A stretch of DNA of 64,000 nt. Source: Candidatus Altimarinota bacterium. Lineage in GTDB: Bacteria > Patescibacteriota > Gracilibacteria > BD1-5 > UBA6164. The notes under the pieces were generated by a model. It saw only the letters and a list, made by a program, of their open reading frames with translations, did no database searches and had not been told where the DNA came from. Positions within the stretch are counted from its first letter, which is position 1. Each line of letters starts with the position of its first letter. The translations under genes and the position numbers were made by a program. Shown here in pieces: positions 10,433-20,494 of the stretch. Location of the stretch: the NCBI GenBank assembly GCA_013350285.1, contig JAAXWG010000001.1, positions 186,001 to 250,000 on the forward strand. The letters run 5' to 3'.

Positions 10433-11419
10433 ATGGATAAAAAAGAAGCATTAAACCAAGCTCTTGCTAATATAGAGAAACAATTTTGAAAAGGATCTAT
10501 TATGAGACTTGGAGATACAGAAGGAGGACAAAAAGTTGAGACAACTCCATCTGGTTCACTTGCACTTGATCTTGCTCTTGGTTGATGATATGCAAGAGGA
10601 AGAGTAATAGAAATTTATTGACCAGAATCAAGTGGAAAAACCACTCTCACCCTCCATGCAATTGCAGAAATACAAAGAACTTGAGGAACCGCTGCTTTTA
10701 TAGATGCAGAACATGCTCTTGATCCAGAATATGCAAGAAAAATAGGAGTAGATGTAGATAATCTTATCGTTTCACAGCCAGACTATGGAGAACAAGCTCT
10801 TGAAATCGTAGATTCTCTTGTAAGATCAGGAGCAATTGATTTAATTGTTGTTGATTCGGTTGCAGCACTTACTCCAAAAGCAGAAATAGAATGAGAAATG
10901 GGAGATTCTCATATGGGACTCCAAGCAAGACTTATGAGCCAAGCTTTAAGAAAAATAACAGGAGCAATTAGTAAATCAAAATGTAGTGTTATTTTTATCA
11001 ATCAGATAAGAAGTAAGATAGGAGTAATGTTTGGAAATCCAGAAACAACAACTGGAGGAAATGCTCTTAAATTTTATGCTTCTCAAAGACTAGATGTAAG
11101 AAGAAAAGATAAGATAGAATCATGAGCTGGAGATGATAAAGAAATAAGTGGAAACAGAACAAAAGTAAAAGTAATAAAAAATAAAGTTGCTCCTCCTTTT
11201 AGAGAAGCTGAATTTGATGTAATGTATAATGAAGGAATTAGTAAAATTGGGGAAATTCTTGATATAGGAAGTGAAACCTGAGTGATTAAAAAATCATGAG
11301 CTTTTTATAGCTACTGAGAGACAAAACTCGGACAAGGAAGAGAAAATGCAAAAAATTTCCTCAGAGAAAATGAAAAACTTGCAAAAGAGATAGAAGAAGT
11401 AATTAGAAATAGTTTGTAA
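10433..11419 (+). CDS. recA: recombinase RecA
   Basis: This 328-aa protein is the strand-exchange ATPase of homologous recombination. Walker A is GPESSGKTT at 63-71, and its first glycine is UGA. The LGGGYARGR just before it has two consecutive UGA codons at invariant glycines, the clearest proof of the code in this window. [16 protein letters not shown] (Walker B), the loop with [14 protein letters not shown], and [14 protein letters not shown] are all conserved. It is followed by a strong hairpin shared with the convergent peptidase gene. Confidence 0.99.
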
Positions 11420-11454
11420 TAAAAAAAGAGAGTTTAAAAACTCTCTTTTTTTAT
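11420..11454. terminator. bidirectional terminator of recA and the C39-like gene
   Basis: The stem AAAAAAAGAGAGTTT pairs with its complement just downstream, with T runs on both strands. The hairpin overlaps the last codons of the convergent minus-strand gene, whose stop is at 11434-11436. Confidence 0.85.
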
Positions 11455-12084
11455 TACCCTCATCTTTTTACTTTTATAAGCAATTCAAACTGCTTTTTTT
11501 AAATCTAAATTTTTTTGAACCCTGCTTATTAAATTTTCTTCTGTTATAGGTTCTGGTTGATCTTTTAATGAATCAAATAAATAATATCTTCAATTTATAA
11601 AAATCACTCAAGTATAATGGTCTCATGAATTTTCATCAAACATCATATATAAAAAACTAAAATTTTTTCTACTTAAATGCTCTTTTAATTGATTAATGTT
11701 TTCAATTGGAGTAATACTAAAATTTTTATTTTGTAAATAATTATTAAGATCCACAGAAGTTAGATTTTTTTGTCTTCATTTTTTTTCTTTTTGATTATGT
11801 CATCTTTGAAAATTAATTTCTCGATAAATAGTGTCTGGATTTTCTTGGTGTCACAAAAAATCATAGTATGATAACATATTCGCAAGCATCGCATATCCAC
11901 AACTATTTCAATCAGTTTGTTTAAAAAATTTTATTGTATTTCAATTGAGAGGAACAAGTCTTTCAATAATTTGTTGTACAAATTTTATTATTTTAGTAGT
12001 ATTTTGAGAAAGTCCTGTATTGTTAGGAATTCATGGTCATCTTGTAATTTCAAATTTGTTACCATCTCCACCTTTTAAAACCAT
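11434..12084 (-). CDS. C39-like papain-fold cysteine peptidase
   Basis: This 216-aa protein shows a papain/C39-like triad: a nucleophile in TDGNSCGYAMLANML (Cys62), a His in SGDHYTGVIFINGRYY, and an Asp in LFDSL shortly after. The glycines in NGRYY and DGNSC are UGA. I see no signal peptide or transporter domain, so it could act in the cytoplasm or be exported by another route. Nearby is a plus-strand SGNH hydrolase. The substrate is unknown. The start at 12082-12084 is the only ATG near the frame's beginning. Confidence 0.75.
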
Positions 12085-12232
12085 ATTAATTTAGGTCATA
12101 TTTAATAACTAGATTATAACATATTTTTTTATTCTATACAATTTTTTCCTTCTCTTTTTCTTTCCACTCCCTCTTGATTTTTAATTTATTGAACTTATAC
12201 TCACTATTAATTAAACTTTTAATTAATAATTT

Positions 12233-12890
12233 ATGAGAATCTTAATTTTCTGAGACAGTATTACAGAATGATTTTGTGATTATGAAATGTGAGGGTGGAT
12301 AAATATGTTGAAAATTTACTTTTGGAAAAAGTGAGCAAAATTTCGGGTAACAAATTTATGAATATCATGAGATAATTCAGAAGATATTTTGAAAAGATTT
12401 GAATCTTTTCAAAAGGCTTATAATCATAAATATCAAAATAAATCTATTATTATTTTTTCGTTTTGAATGAATGATAGTTTATTACTTAAAAATTGAAATA
12501 ATGACATAAATATTGATGAATTTAAAAAAAATATAGAAAAACTTATACAAATATCAAAAGATAATTCTCTTATTTCTAAAATTATATTTCTCACAAATAC
12601 AAATATCAAAAGATAATTCTCTTATTTCTAAAATTATATTTCTCACAAATACAAATATTGATGAATTAAAAACTAATCTTGCATCTTGAGAAGAAATTTT
12701 TTATAAAAACAATGAAATCAAAAAATATAATCAAGTCATAAAAAATATTTCTAAAAAATACTGATTAGAATATATTGATTTATTCTGAATTATGCTTGAA
12801 ACTGATTTATTAGATTGACTCCATCCAAACACTCTATGACATAAAAAAATATTTGAAAAAGTAAAATCATACCTTGAAAATAATTTTTAA
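12233..12890 (+). pseudogene. SGNH/GDSL hydrolase, frameshifted by a 52-bp duplication
   Basis: The intact gene would encode 201 aa: block I GDSITEG, block II GISGDNSED, block III FSFGMND and block V DGLHPNTLGH, a complete SGNH esterase with Ser, Gly, Asn and Asp/His. A 52-bp tandem repeat (units from 12545 and 12597) shifts the frame, and the first frame meets TAA inside the second copy at about residue 128. Dropping one unit restores the frame exactly to TAA at 12890. It is thus a recent mutation, a phase-variable allele or an assembly error. UGA = Gly throughout (FGDS, TEG, GISG). Confidence 0.9.
12545..12658 (+). repeat. 52-bp tandem duplication with 10-bp microhomology
   Basis: The 10-mer ATACAAATAT occurs at 12545, 12597 and 12649, exactly 52 bp apart, and the DNA between the copies is identical. 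The ancestral gene would have had two copies of the 10-mer, so slippage or unequal exchange between them would create the duplication. Confidence 0.95.
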
Positions 12891-12969
12891 TTCCTTTTTT
12901 CCCACTCTCCCTTGCCTTTTTTTGCTTTTTTCTTATATTTCTAGAAACTTATAAAAATAACAAGCAATT

Positions 12970-15318
12970 ATGAAAATATCATATAATGTCCTAAAAAAAT
13001 ATCTTCCTTATTTAGAGTCTCCTGAAAAAACTGCGGAAGATTTGATTATGCATACAGCAGAAGTAGAAGATATATATTCAAAACTTGATACACTTAAGAG
13101 AGTTCTTACTTGAAAACTTCTTAATTATGAAAAAGTAAATGGAAGTGATAAACTCAATGTATGACAATTTGATTTTTGAAATGAGGGGAAAAAACAAATT
13201 ATTTTTGGATCTGTTTTTTGACTTAAAATTTGAGAAGTTTATCCTGTTGCTCTTGCTCCTACAATACTTCCAACTTGAATAGAAATCAAAAAAACAAAGA
13301 TGCTCGGTGTCAGCAGTGAAGGAATGGTTTGTGCTGATGAAGAACTTGGAACATCATATACGACTGAATGACTCATTCGTTTTTCAGGAAATACTCCTCT
13401 TGGAGTTCCTGCAATAGAAATAATGAGTGGGTGAAATATAGACACTATCCTTGAAATAGATAACAAAGCTATCAATCACAGACCTGATATGTTTAGTCAT
13501 ATAGGAGTGATGAGAGAACTTGCAACTATATATGAAAAAGATTTTTCTCTTCTATATGAAGAAATTGATTTTTCTGGAGAAAAAAAATATATGCTTGAAA
13601 ATCAAATTCCAGAGCTTGTAAAAAGATATATTGCTCTTTGTGTAAATAATGTAGAAAATAGTGAATCTCCAAAAGAAATAAAAGAGTTTATAGAAGCTAT
13701 TTGAAATAATTCAAAATGAATCCTTGTTGATATTACAAATTATTCTCTTTCTTTTTACTGACAACCAACCCATTGTTTTGATAAAGATAAAGTAAAAGGT
13801 GCTATTGTAATAAGATTTGCAAAATCTTGAGAAAAATTTCTTGCTCTTGATAACAAAGAATATGAACTTGATGAAAAAGATATTGTTATTGCTGATAATG
13901 AAAAAATTCTTGCTCTTGGGTGAATTATAGGAGGAAAAGAATCATCTGTTTCAGAGACAACAAAAAGTATAATTATTGAAGGTGCAAACTTTCCATGAGA
14001 TATTTTGAGACATACAGGAAGAAAACTTGGGATCAGAACTGATGCCCTCAATCTTTTTGAAAAAAATATTCCTGCTTCTTTTGCTCTTCATTGAGTAAGT
14101 CTTATCTATAAAACATTAAAAGATATTTTTCCCAAAGCAAGTATAGAAAGTTATGGAGAATCTTATCCAAAAAGACAAGAACAAATAAAAGTAGACTATG
14201 ATATAAAGTTTATAAATAAACTTATTTGAGCTTCATATAAAGAAGAGAGAGTTGTTGCAATACTCAAAAGACTTGGTATAGAAAAACAAGATTCAAAATT
14301 ATTCGTACCATTTTGGAGAAGTGATATAAAATTTAAAGCGGATATTGCTGAAGAAATAGCAAGAATAGATGGCTATGATAAGATAATTTCGACAATAACT
14401 GACATTAATCTTTGAGCAATAAAACAAGAAAATATTTATAAACTCAAAGAAGATACAAGAAAGTTTTTTACAGATAAAGGTTTTTTTGATATGTATAGTT
14501 ATTCATTTGTAAATGAAGATTTGATGAAAAAAACTTGATGAGAAATAACTCATTGTATAGAAATGAAAAATTATCTCTCAGAAGAACTTACTCACCTCAA
14601 AAACAGTCTTATTCCTCATCTTCTTCAAAGTCTTGAAGAAAATAGAAGGGATTTTGAAAAACTCAAACTTTTTGAAATAGAAAAAATTTTCCACAAAACA
14701 AACTCTAGTGTTAATGAAAATTATTCCCTTTGAGGAGTTATGGTATCAAAAAAAGAAAAAGTTTATTATGATATACAAAATATATTGACCCTCTTTTTTA
14801 AAAAAATAGGAGTAGATAAGTATGAATATAAAAAATCAGAAAATTACCCAAGCTTTGCTCATGCAGGAAGAACCGCTCAAATTATTGTAAGAGGACAATC
14901 TCTATGAATAATCTGAGAAATACATCCCCTTATTGGAGAAAATTTTGATATACAAGAAAGAATTTGATTTTTTGAAATAAATGCTGATAAGCTTGCTTCT
15001 CTTGCCTATAATACAAAAAAAGCAACCGATCTTTCTTCTTTTCAAGAAAACAATTTTGACTTGAGTTTTCTTATTGATAAAGAAAAATCTGGAAAAGAAA
15101 TAGAAAAAGCTATCATAAAAACAAATCCAAAACTTATAAAAAAAGTCAGCCTTTTTGATATCTATGAAAATGAAGAAAAACTTCCTTGAAAAAGAAGCCT
15201 CAGTTTTACTATTTATATCCAATCCGATGAAGAAACCCTTGGAGATACGGTAAAAAATGAACTGATAGAAAAAATAATAAAAAATGTGGAAAAAGCAGGA
15301 GGAAAATTAAGAAGCTAA
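12970..15318 (+). CDS. pheT: phenylalanyl-tRNA synthetase beta subunit
   Basis: This 782-aa subunit pairs with PheS, whose gene is not in the window. An N-terminal OB-fold tRNA-binding domain (about residues 40-150, with GVSSEGMVCADEELG) is followed by B3/B4 editing-type sequence containing NHRPDMFSHIGVMREL. B5 carries RIDGYDKI near residue 475. The C-terminal anticodon-binding domain ends at the stop. Length is normal. Many UGA glycines occur. No hairpin terminator is obvious before the lipoprotein gene 65 bases downstream. Confidence 0.97.
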
Positions 15319-15383
15319 AAAACTTTACAAATCCTAAAAAACTCTAAAATAGAATAAATACTATACTTTCTTAAAAATAATCT

Positions 15384-16262
15384 ATGAAAAAAATACTTAC
15401 AATCATTTCTTTATTATTTGTTTTAGCATCTTGTTCTTTTAACAAAGCTGAACAAAAAATAGATGAAACACAAACAGGGGCAATAAATCTTGAAAATAAC
15501 ACGGAAACGGAAACACAGAGTGGAAGTGAAGAAAATACTCTATTTTGAACAAATACAACCACATCAAGTAGTAGTAGTTCAAGTGAATGATGAACAGGCT
15601 GGAGAACCCTTGATCCAAATTGTGGTATAAATGATATAGTAGTCTGAACACAAACTTGGGCAGGATGTAACTCGACTCTCTGAACTTGATTTGAATGGTG
15701 AAAACAAGATAATGGAACAAATGGAACTATAGGAGCTTGTTATAATTATGATGGAACAAATAATATTGCAAATTGTCCTATATGAGGAGCATCTATGGCA
15801 AGCAATGTAAGTGCAATAACTTTTTTTAATGCGATGCAAACCGATGGAATAACTACTTATGGCGATAGTGAATATGATACTATCTGGTGAAAACTCTATA
15901 CTTGGACTAATGCACCAAGTGCTTGTCCGACTTGACGGCACCTCCCAAGTGATACAGAGTGGACAACACTTGAAAACTATATAACAACTCAAAATGGAGA
16001 CGATGCTAATATTGGATGGATGTCCCACAATACTAAAACAAATACAAATAATTTATCAAATGCTCTCAAAATCCCTCTCGCAGGCTACCGCGATACTGAT
16101 GGTTCTACATTCTACTATCGTGGCTTCAATACATACCTTTGGTCAAGTACTCCAAGTGATGTTGATGCTTACAGCAGGCATTTGGGTTGGTATGGTTCCA
16201 CAGTGATTCACAATTTCAATACCCAGTCGTACGGATTTTCTGTGAGGTGTATGAAGGATTAG
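15384..16262 (+). CDS. FISUMP-domain lipoprotein
   Basis: This 292-aa protein has a lipoprotein signal peptide ending LASC (Cys17), then a Ser/Thr/Glu-rich linker (TTTSSSSSSSEGG) to about residue 75. The rest matches the FISUMP pattern (Fibrobacter succinogenes major paralogous domain, TIGR02145): WAGCN, GKLYTWTNA, CPTGRHLPSDTEW, PLAGYRD and the final YGFSVRCMKD. It is probably exposed at the cell surface; the function is unknown. UGA encodes Gly in the first three quarters but not in the last 80 codons, which are also richer in G and C. Confidence 0.88.
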
Positions 16263-16280
16263 CTGTTTATCCTCAAACCT

Positions 16281-16317
16281 GAGACCGGTCTCTTTTTTTG
16301 AGACCGGTCTCTTTTTT
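16281..16317 (+). terminator. terminator with repeated GAGACCGGTCTC palindrome
   Basis: GAGACCGGTCTC occurs at 16281-16292 and 16300-16311, separated by seven T. As each copy is its own complement, the two arms form a GC-rich 12-bp stem followed by T6. It lies 18 bases after the lipoprotein stop. The other 270 bases to rpsT hold a promoter and a leader hairpin but no gene that I can see. Confidence 0.88.
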
Positions 16318-16505
16318 CTCAGCACCGGTACCGAACTCTCGTTTTTGGCTGTTTATACTTTTTTTCAGTTTTTGCTTTCTTCTTTGTGAGTTTGGTACGA
16401 AATCATGGCACAAATATATCAATAGCATGGTCTGAAATTTTTTAATCAATGATTTTTTGTGTTTAAATTTTTGAATAGATGAAAAATAAATATATAAAAA
16501 ATCTT

Positions 16506-16533
16506 TTGACTATTTTAAAATTAATTATATAAT
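16506..16533 (+). promoter_or_regulatory. sigma-70-type promoter of rpsT
   Basis: TTGACT at 16506-16511 and TATAAT at 16528-16533 are separated by 16 bases. A small hairpin, TAGCTT/AAGCTA (16538-16555), follows in the leader, about 36 bases before the rpsT ATG, and could be an attenuator or an S20 control element. Confidence 0.75.
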
Positions 16534-16591
16534 CCCCTAGCTTTAAATTAAGCTAAGCCCCGAACTATATTAATTATTAAATTTTTGTTCA

Positions 16592-16903
16592 ATGCCTATA
16601 ATAAAATCTGCAAAAAAAGCTTTAAAACAAAATGCTAAGAAAAAATCAAGAAACGATCACTTTAAAAACCTTTATAGAGAATCAAGAGTTGCTTTTGAAA
16701 AAGCTATAAAAGCTCAAGATTTAGAAACTGCTAAAAAAGTTTTTGTTTGAGAAAAAACACCTGAAGGAAAAAATACAAATGGTCTTCAGTCTTGTATTGA
16801 TAAACTCGTTAAAAAGAACATTATAGAAAAAAATAATGGTTCAAGAAAAAAATCTCTTTTTGCAAAAAAACTAAAAGAGCTTGAGTTATCTAAAAAGTCT
16901 TAA
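16592..16903 (+). CDS. rpsT: ribosomal protein S20
   Basis: The protein is 103 aa, a primary 16S rRNA binder of the small subunit. It begins MPIIKSAKKALKQNAKK, followed by the basic helical pattern of S20 (NLYRESRVAFEKAIKAQD) and a C-terminal KNIIEKNNGSRKKSLFAKKL. It is the first gene of a translation cluster with infC, rpmI and rplT and has its own promoter upstream. Some bacterial S20 proteins repress their own translation; whether the leader hairpin does this here is unknown. Confidence 0.95.
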
Positions 16904-16919
16904 TCATTTATCTTACTTA

Positions 16920-17432
16920 ATGAAAGAAAATAAAAAGCCTCTCAATCATGAGATAAAAGCATCTCAAGTCCAAGTAATAGATGAAAAAGGTGAAAACTTA
17001 TGAGAAATGAGTCTCCAAGAAGCTCTTTTAAAAGCAGAAGAAGATAATTTAGACTTGATGGAAATAGGAAGAAAAGATAATGTTGCTATTGTAAAAATGC
17101 TCAATTTTTGAAAGTTTATTTATAAACAGAAAAAGCAAGAACAAAAGCAAAAGCAAAAAGGAAAAGTCCCAGAATTAAAAACTATTAGAATTACATTTCG
17201 TATTGGAGAACATGATTTAGAAATAAGAAAAAATCAAGCAGAAAAATTTGCAATTGAAGGGCATCCATTAAAGGTTATCTTGGTAATGAAAGGAAGAGAA
17301 AATCAATATATTGATATAGCTCGTGAAAAAATGAGAAATTTTGTAATATCACTTGATTGAGTTTACAAAATAGAAAAAGATATAGTACAAAATGGGAATA
17401 ATCTCGTTGTAAACTTAAAGACAATAAAATAA
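16920..17432 (+). CDS. infC: translation initiation factor IF-3
   Basis: The 170-aa factor keeps the 30S subunit free and checks the start codon. The N-terminal domain (NHEIKASQVQVIDEKGENLG, with G as UGA) is joined by a Lys/Gln-rich linker (KKQEQKQKQKGK) to the C-terminal domain with FRIGEHDLEIRKNQAEKF and KVILVMKGRE. It starts at ATG 16920, not the rare AUU used by some infC genes. It lies upstream of L35 and L20 in the universal infC-rpmI-rplT order. Confidence 0.97.
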
Positions 17433-17456
17433 TTTTAAATTCTTAACAATTATACT

Positions 17457-17651
17457 ATGTTAAAAACAAGAAGTGGTGTAAAAAAAAGAGTAAAAGTAAC
17501 TTGAACTTGAAAATTTATTCTTGAGCATGCTGGAAAAAAACATTTACTCAGTGATAAGACAAAGAAAGCAAAAGGAAGAAATAAATATGGAGTTGTGGTA
17601 GATGCAACTGAAACAAAAAAAATTAAAATACAACTTCCATTTGCTGGATAG
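17457..17651 (+). CDS. rpmI: ribosomal protein L35
   Basis: This 64-aa protein has the usual L35 pattern: MLKTRSGVKKRVKVTGTGKF, then the basic KKHLLSDKTKKAKGR. Two glycines in TGTG are UGA. It lies between infC and rplT with 24-nt and 43-nt spacers. It binds 23S rRNA in the large subunit. Confidence 0.95.
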
Positions 17652-17694
17652 TTTTGTATTTTTGAATATCTTTATTTAATTTAAATTTGTAAAT

Positions 17695-18039
17695 ATGGTA
17701 AGAGTAAAAAGAAGTCTCATGACAAAAAAGAGACATAAAAAAATACTAAAAGCAACAACTGGGTATAGAATGCTTAATTCTAGAGTTTTCAGTAGAGCAA
17801 AAAATGCTTGGATGAAAGCATGACTCAATGCTTATATTGGAAGAAGAAGAAAGAAAAGAGATTTCAGAAGACTTTGGACAATAAGAATTAATAATGCAGT
17901 AAGAGAAGAATGATTAAATTATTCTAACTTTATCAATAAGATGTACTTAAAAAAAGTAAGTCTTAACAGAAAAGTATTATCAAACTTGGCTATTTCAAAT
18001 TCTGAAGTATTCAAAAAAATAGTAGCATTTGTAAAATAA
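17695..18039 (+). CDS. rplT: ribosomal protein L20
   Basis: This 114-aa protein begins with MVRVKRSLMTKKRHKKILKA and continues with GYRMLNSRVFSRAKNAWMKA and the RRRKKRDFRRLWTIRINNAVR signature of L20. It is needed for early 50S assembly and in several bacteria represses the infC-rpmI-rplT transcript. It is the last gene of that operon, and a hairpin terminator follows five bases after the stop. Confidence 0.97.
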
Positions 18040-18043
18040 GAAT

Positions 18044-18071
18044 AAAAAGAACGATTACTCGTTCTTTTTTT
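18044..18071 (+). terminator. terminator of the infC-rpmI-rplT operon
   Basis: The stem AAAAAGAACGA (18044-18054) pairs with 18059-18069 across a TTAC loop and ends in a T run. Confidence 0.85.
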
Positions 18072-18180
18072 ATTGATTTTAAAGAATATCTTCATTGTAA
18101 ATTCATTTCAAAAACTTTCTTTTTTTCTTTTTTCCCTTATTCTATAATTCCTACAAAAGTAAAAATATAAAAGCCACTTT

Positions 18181-18432
18181 ATGATTATAAAAAAAATCCT
18201 TATTTCCCTTGTAAAACTCTATCAAAAAGCTCTTTCTCCTGATCATTCTTTTTGGGCAAAAGCTATGAATAAGCCACCATATTGTAAACATATTCCCAGT
18301 TGTAGCGAATATATGATAGAAGCGATTGAAAAAAAATGAGTTATTATCTGAATAACAAAATGAATTTGAAGAATTTTAAGATGTATGCCATGGGGAAAAT
18401 GATGATATGATCCAGTGGAGAAGAAAAAGTAA
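18181..18432 (+). CDS. yidD: membrane protein insertion efficiency factor YidD
   Basis: The 83-aa protein has the YidD core: LVKLYQKALSP, then PPYCKHIPSCSEYMIEAI with the Cys pair, and the end [20 protein letters not shown]. It is peripheral at the inner face of the membrane and helps YidC insert proteins. Four glycines near the end are UGA. The usual neighbours rnpA, rpmH and yidC are not in the window. Confidence 0.93.
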
Positions 18433-18510
18433 AAAAATTTTAAAATATTTTTGACACTTGTAAAAAAAAGATAATAATAATAAAGTTATTATTATCTAAT
18501 TTATATAAAT

Positions 18511-19233
18511 ATGACTTTAATGGAATCAGATTCTGATATTAACCCAAAAATAAGTAGTGATTGAGAAGAAGAAGGGAGTCCGAAAACTAAAAAAGAGATA
18601 AGTAGGGTTCGATCAATAGTATATACTATTTTAATATTCTCAGGATTGTTGGGTTCAATTTGATCGTGAATACATTCTTTTCAATGAATGGCAGATGAAG
18701 AGAAAAAAAGAAAGAGAATAGAAACACTAGAAAATGAAAAAGAATATAATAAAAGAAAAGCAGAGTATGATACTATTAATAGTGCTTATGTTTGTAATGA
18801 AATACAAACTATTGAGGCCCCTAACTGAACACATATTGAAATCAAAGTCCCTTGTAAATTAAAAGAGACATGGTATAAAAATGTATTTGATTTTAATAAC
18901 GACCTAAGATTTAATTTTTATAATAATCAAAAAATTAACCCTGAAGATGAAAGATCTTGGGTTTCAAAAGAAGCTTTTAGAGAAATAGGTCAATATATTC
19001 AATTAATACAAATTACAACATTTACAGATATTAATAATAATGTAATTCCTGAAGATAATGAAGTAATAAGCAAAAAAATTCGCATAGCTAATAATGAAGA
19101 TATAGAAAAATATGATCCTAATAATAATTTTAGCATAAGTGATGATAGTAAATGAGGAAGAATAATTACTCAATGGAAAATTATACAAGCACAAATAACA
19201 AAAATTAAAAGAAAAATTGAAAAGAAAAAATAA
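18511..19233 (+). CDS. unknown single-span membrane protein
   Basis: The ORF is 240 aa. An acidic cytoplasmic-type N-terminus is followed by one membrane segment at about residues 36-56 (VYTILIFSGLLGSIGSG), then a charged helix with ADEEKKRKRIETLENEKE. The C-terminal half is hydrophilic with two Cys (VCNEI and VPCKL) that could form a disulfide if exported. It ends with a Lys-rich tail. I do not recognise a family. It stands alone between yidD and rplA. Confidence 0.75.
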
Positions 19234-19289
19234 AACAATTTTTATTTTCATTTTTTTTTGAAAAAATTTTACTTTTTCTTTTTTTTTAC

Positions 19290-19356
19290 TATAATTCTTT
19301 CGCCTTAAAAAGGAAGGATGTAAAAAATCCGATTGTACCTTTATTTTTTTAAAATT
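19290..19356 (+). promoter_or_regulatory. rplA promoter and structured leader
   Basis: TATAAT at 19290-19295 is a likely -10. The leader folds as AAAGG (19309-19313) with CCTTT (19338-19342) around an inner GGAT/ATCC stem (19316-19319 and 19327-19330), then T7. This could be an attenuator or an L1-binding autoregulatory site, as known for L1 operons of other bacteria. Confidence 0.5.
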
Positions 19357-19363
19357 TATACAC

Positions 19364-20056
19364 ATGGCAAAAAGAGGAAAAAAATATAACAAAGCTATTG
19401 AGTTTATAAATCCTGATATGGCTTACTCAGTAGATGAAGCTATAGAGCTTCTTGAAAAAACAAATACTGTAAAATTTGACCCAACAGTAGAAATACATTT
19501 CAATCTTAATCTTGATCCAAAATATCAAGATCAAATGATTAGAACAACTATTACTCTTCCTCATGGAACAGGAAAAAAACCAAAAATTTGTGTTTTTAAT
19601 GATTCAGCATCTGCTGATGAATTAAAAAATCTTGGAGCTGATGTTGTTGGTAATGAAGAACTTATAGAAGATATAAGTACATGAAAACAAGCTCTTGACT
19701 TTGATGTATGTATTGCTACTCCTTCAATGATGAGGAATCTTTGAAAAATAGCAAGAGTACTTTGACCAAAAGGTCTTATGCCAAATCCAAAAACTTGAAC
19801 TGTAGGAGAAGATTTAGTAGCAATCGTAAAAGAAATTGCAGCTTGAAAATTTGAATTTAAAACAGATAAACAAGGAAATATTCATTCTTTATTTGGAAAA
19901 CTTTCTTTTGGGGCTACAAAACTAAAAGATAACTTAAATCACTTTTTACAAACTATTCAAGATGTAAAACCAAGTGGAGCAAAAGGAAAATACATAAATA
20001 CTATTTATGTATGTAATGCTATGTGACCTGGTATAAAACTAGATCTCACAAAATAG
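19364..20056 (+). CDS. rplA: ribosomal protein L1
   Basis: The 230-aa protein forms the mobile L1 stalk of the 50S subunit. It begins MAKRGKKYNKAIEFI and carries the signature GPKGLMPNPKTGTV in the second domain, where several glycines are UGA. The end VYVCNAMGPGIKLDL type (here IYVCNAMGPG) is conserved. L11, usually next to L1, is not adjacent. A hairpin terminator follows. Confidence 0.97.
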
Positions 20057-20067
20057 TAAACTTTTCA

Positions 20068-20100
20068 AAAGAAACCAAGCAAATTGCTTGGTTTCTTTTA
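20068..20100. terminator. bidirectional terminator of rplA and the SUF operon
   Basis: The stem AAAGAAACCAAGCA (20068-20081) pairs with 20085-20098 over a 3-nt loop. The T run on the plus strand and the A run on the left allow it to serve both rplA and the convergent Rrf2 gene, whose stop codon overlaps the hairpin. Confidence 0.85.
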
Positions 20101-20493
20101 TTTTATGAGTTTATCTATAGTATACATTTTCAAAAGTGAATTAAATCCTTTTTGTAAACTTATAAAAGCCTCACTTGTATGACAATCTTTTTGTTTTGAA
20201 CAATAAGTTCATCCAACACAATTTCGTATAAACAAATCTTCTCCTACTGCTTCCAATATATCATAAAAAGAAATTTGATCTTCTTTTTTTGCAAGACTTA
20301 CTCATCCATTTCTTCCTCGTATTGTCTTTATAATTCCTACTCATTCAAGCTTTGCAATAATTCTTCTGAGAAGCGATTCGCTTATTTTTTCACCACTGGC
20401 TATATCTTTTATTTTTACAAGATTTTTTTTGCTCTTTGCAATAAATAAAATTGCATTAAGTGCATAATATCAAGTTTCTGAAAGATGAATCAT
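20098..20493 (-). CDS. Rrf2-family Fe-S-sensing regulator, IscR-like
   Basis: The 131-aa protein is a winged-helix regulator: MIHLSETGYYALNAILFIA, then LLRRIIAKLEGVGIIKTIRGRNGG (helix-turn-helix and wing) at 40-64. Three Cys at residues 92, 98 and 104 have the same spacing as the [2Fe-2S] ligands of IscR, with His105 close to the IscR His. It is the last gene of the SUF operon, so it probably senses Fe-S status and controls this operon by feedback. Glycines of the wing are UGA. Confidence 0.93.
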
Positions 20494-20494
20494 A

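Noticed and set aside
10433-11419. recA, gyrA and many others as pseudogenes with in-frame TGA
   Set aside because: The TGA codons fall on conserved glycines and frames continue to TAA or TAG, so they are recoded sense codons.
15579-16028. 149-aa minus-strand ORF opposite the FISUMP gene
   Set aside because: Composition (Ser, Cys, Ile runs) is what the complement of a Gly/Asp-rich gene with UGA codons gives; the plus frame has a lipobox and domain signature.
16020-16262. Separate 80-aa ORF at the end of the lipoprotein gene
   Set aside because: It is the same frame as the lipoprotein and its internal ATG has no support; it merely lacks UGA codons.
16281-16311. GAGACCGGTCTC pair as an insertion-sequence end
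   Set aside because: The two copies pair as a stem followed by T6 directly after a stop codon, which fits a terminator; no transposase is near.
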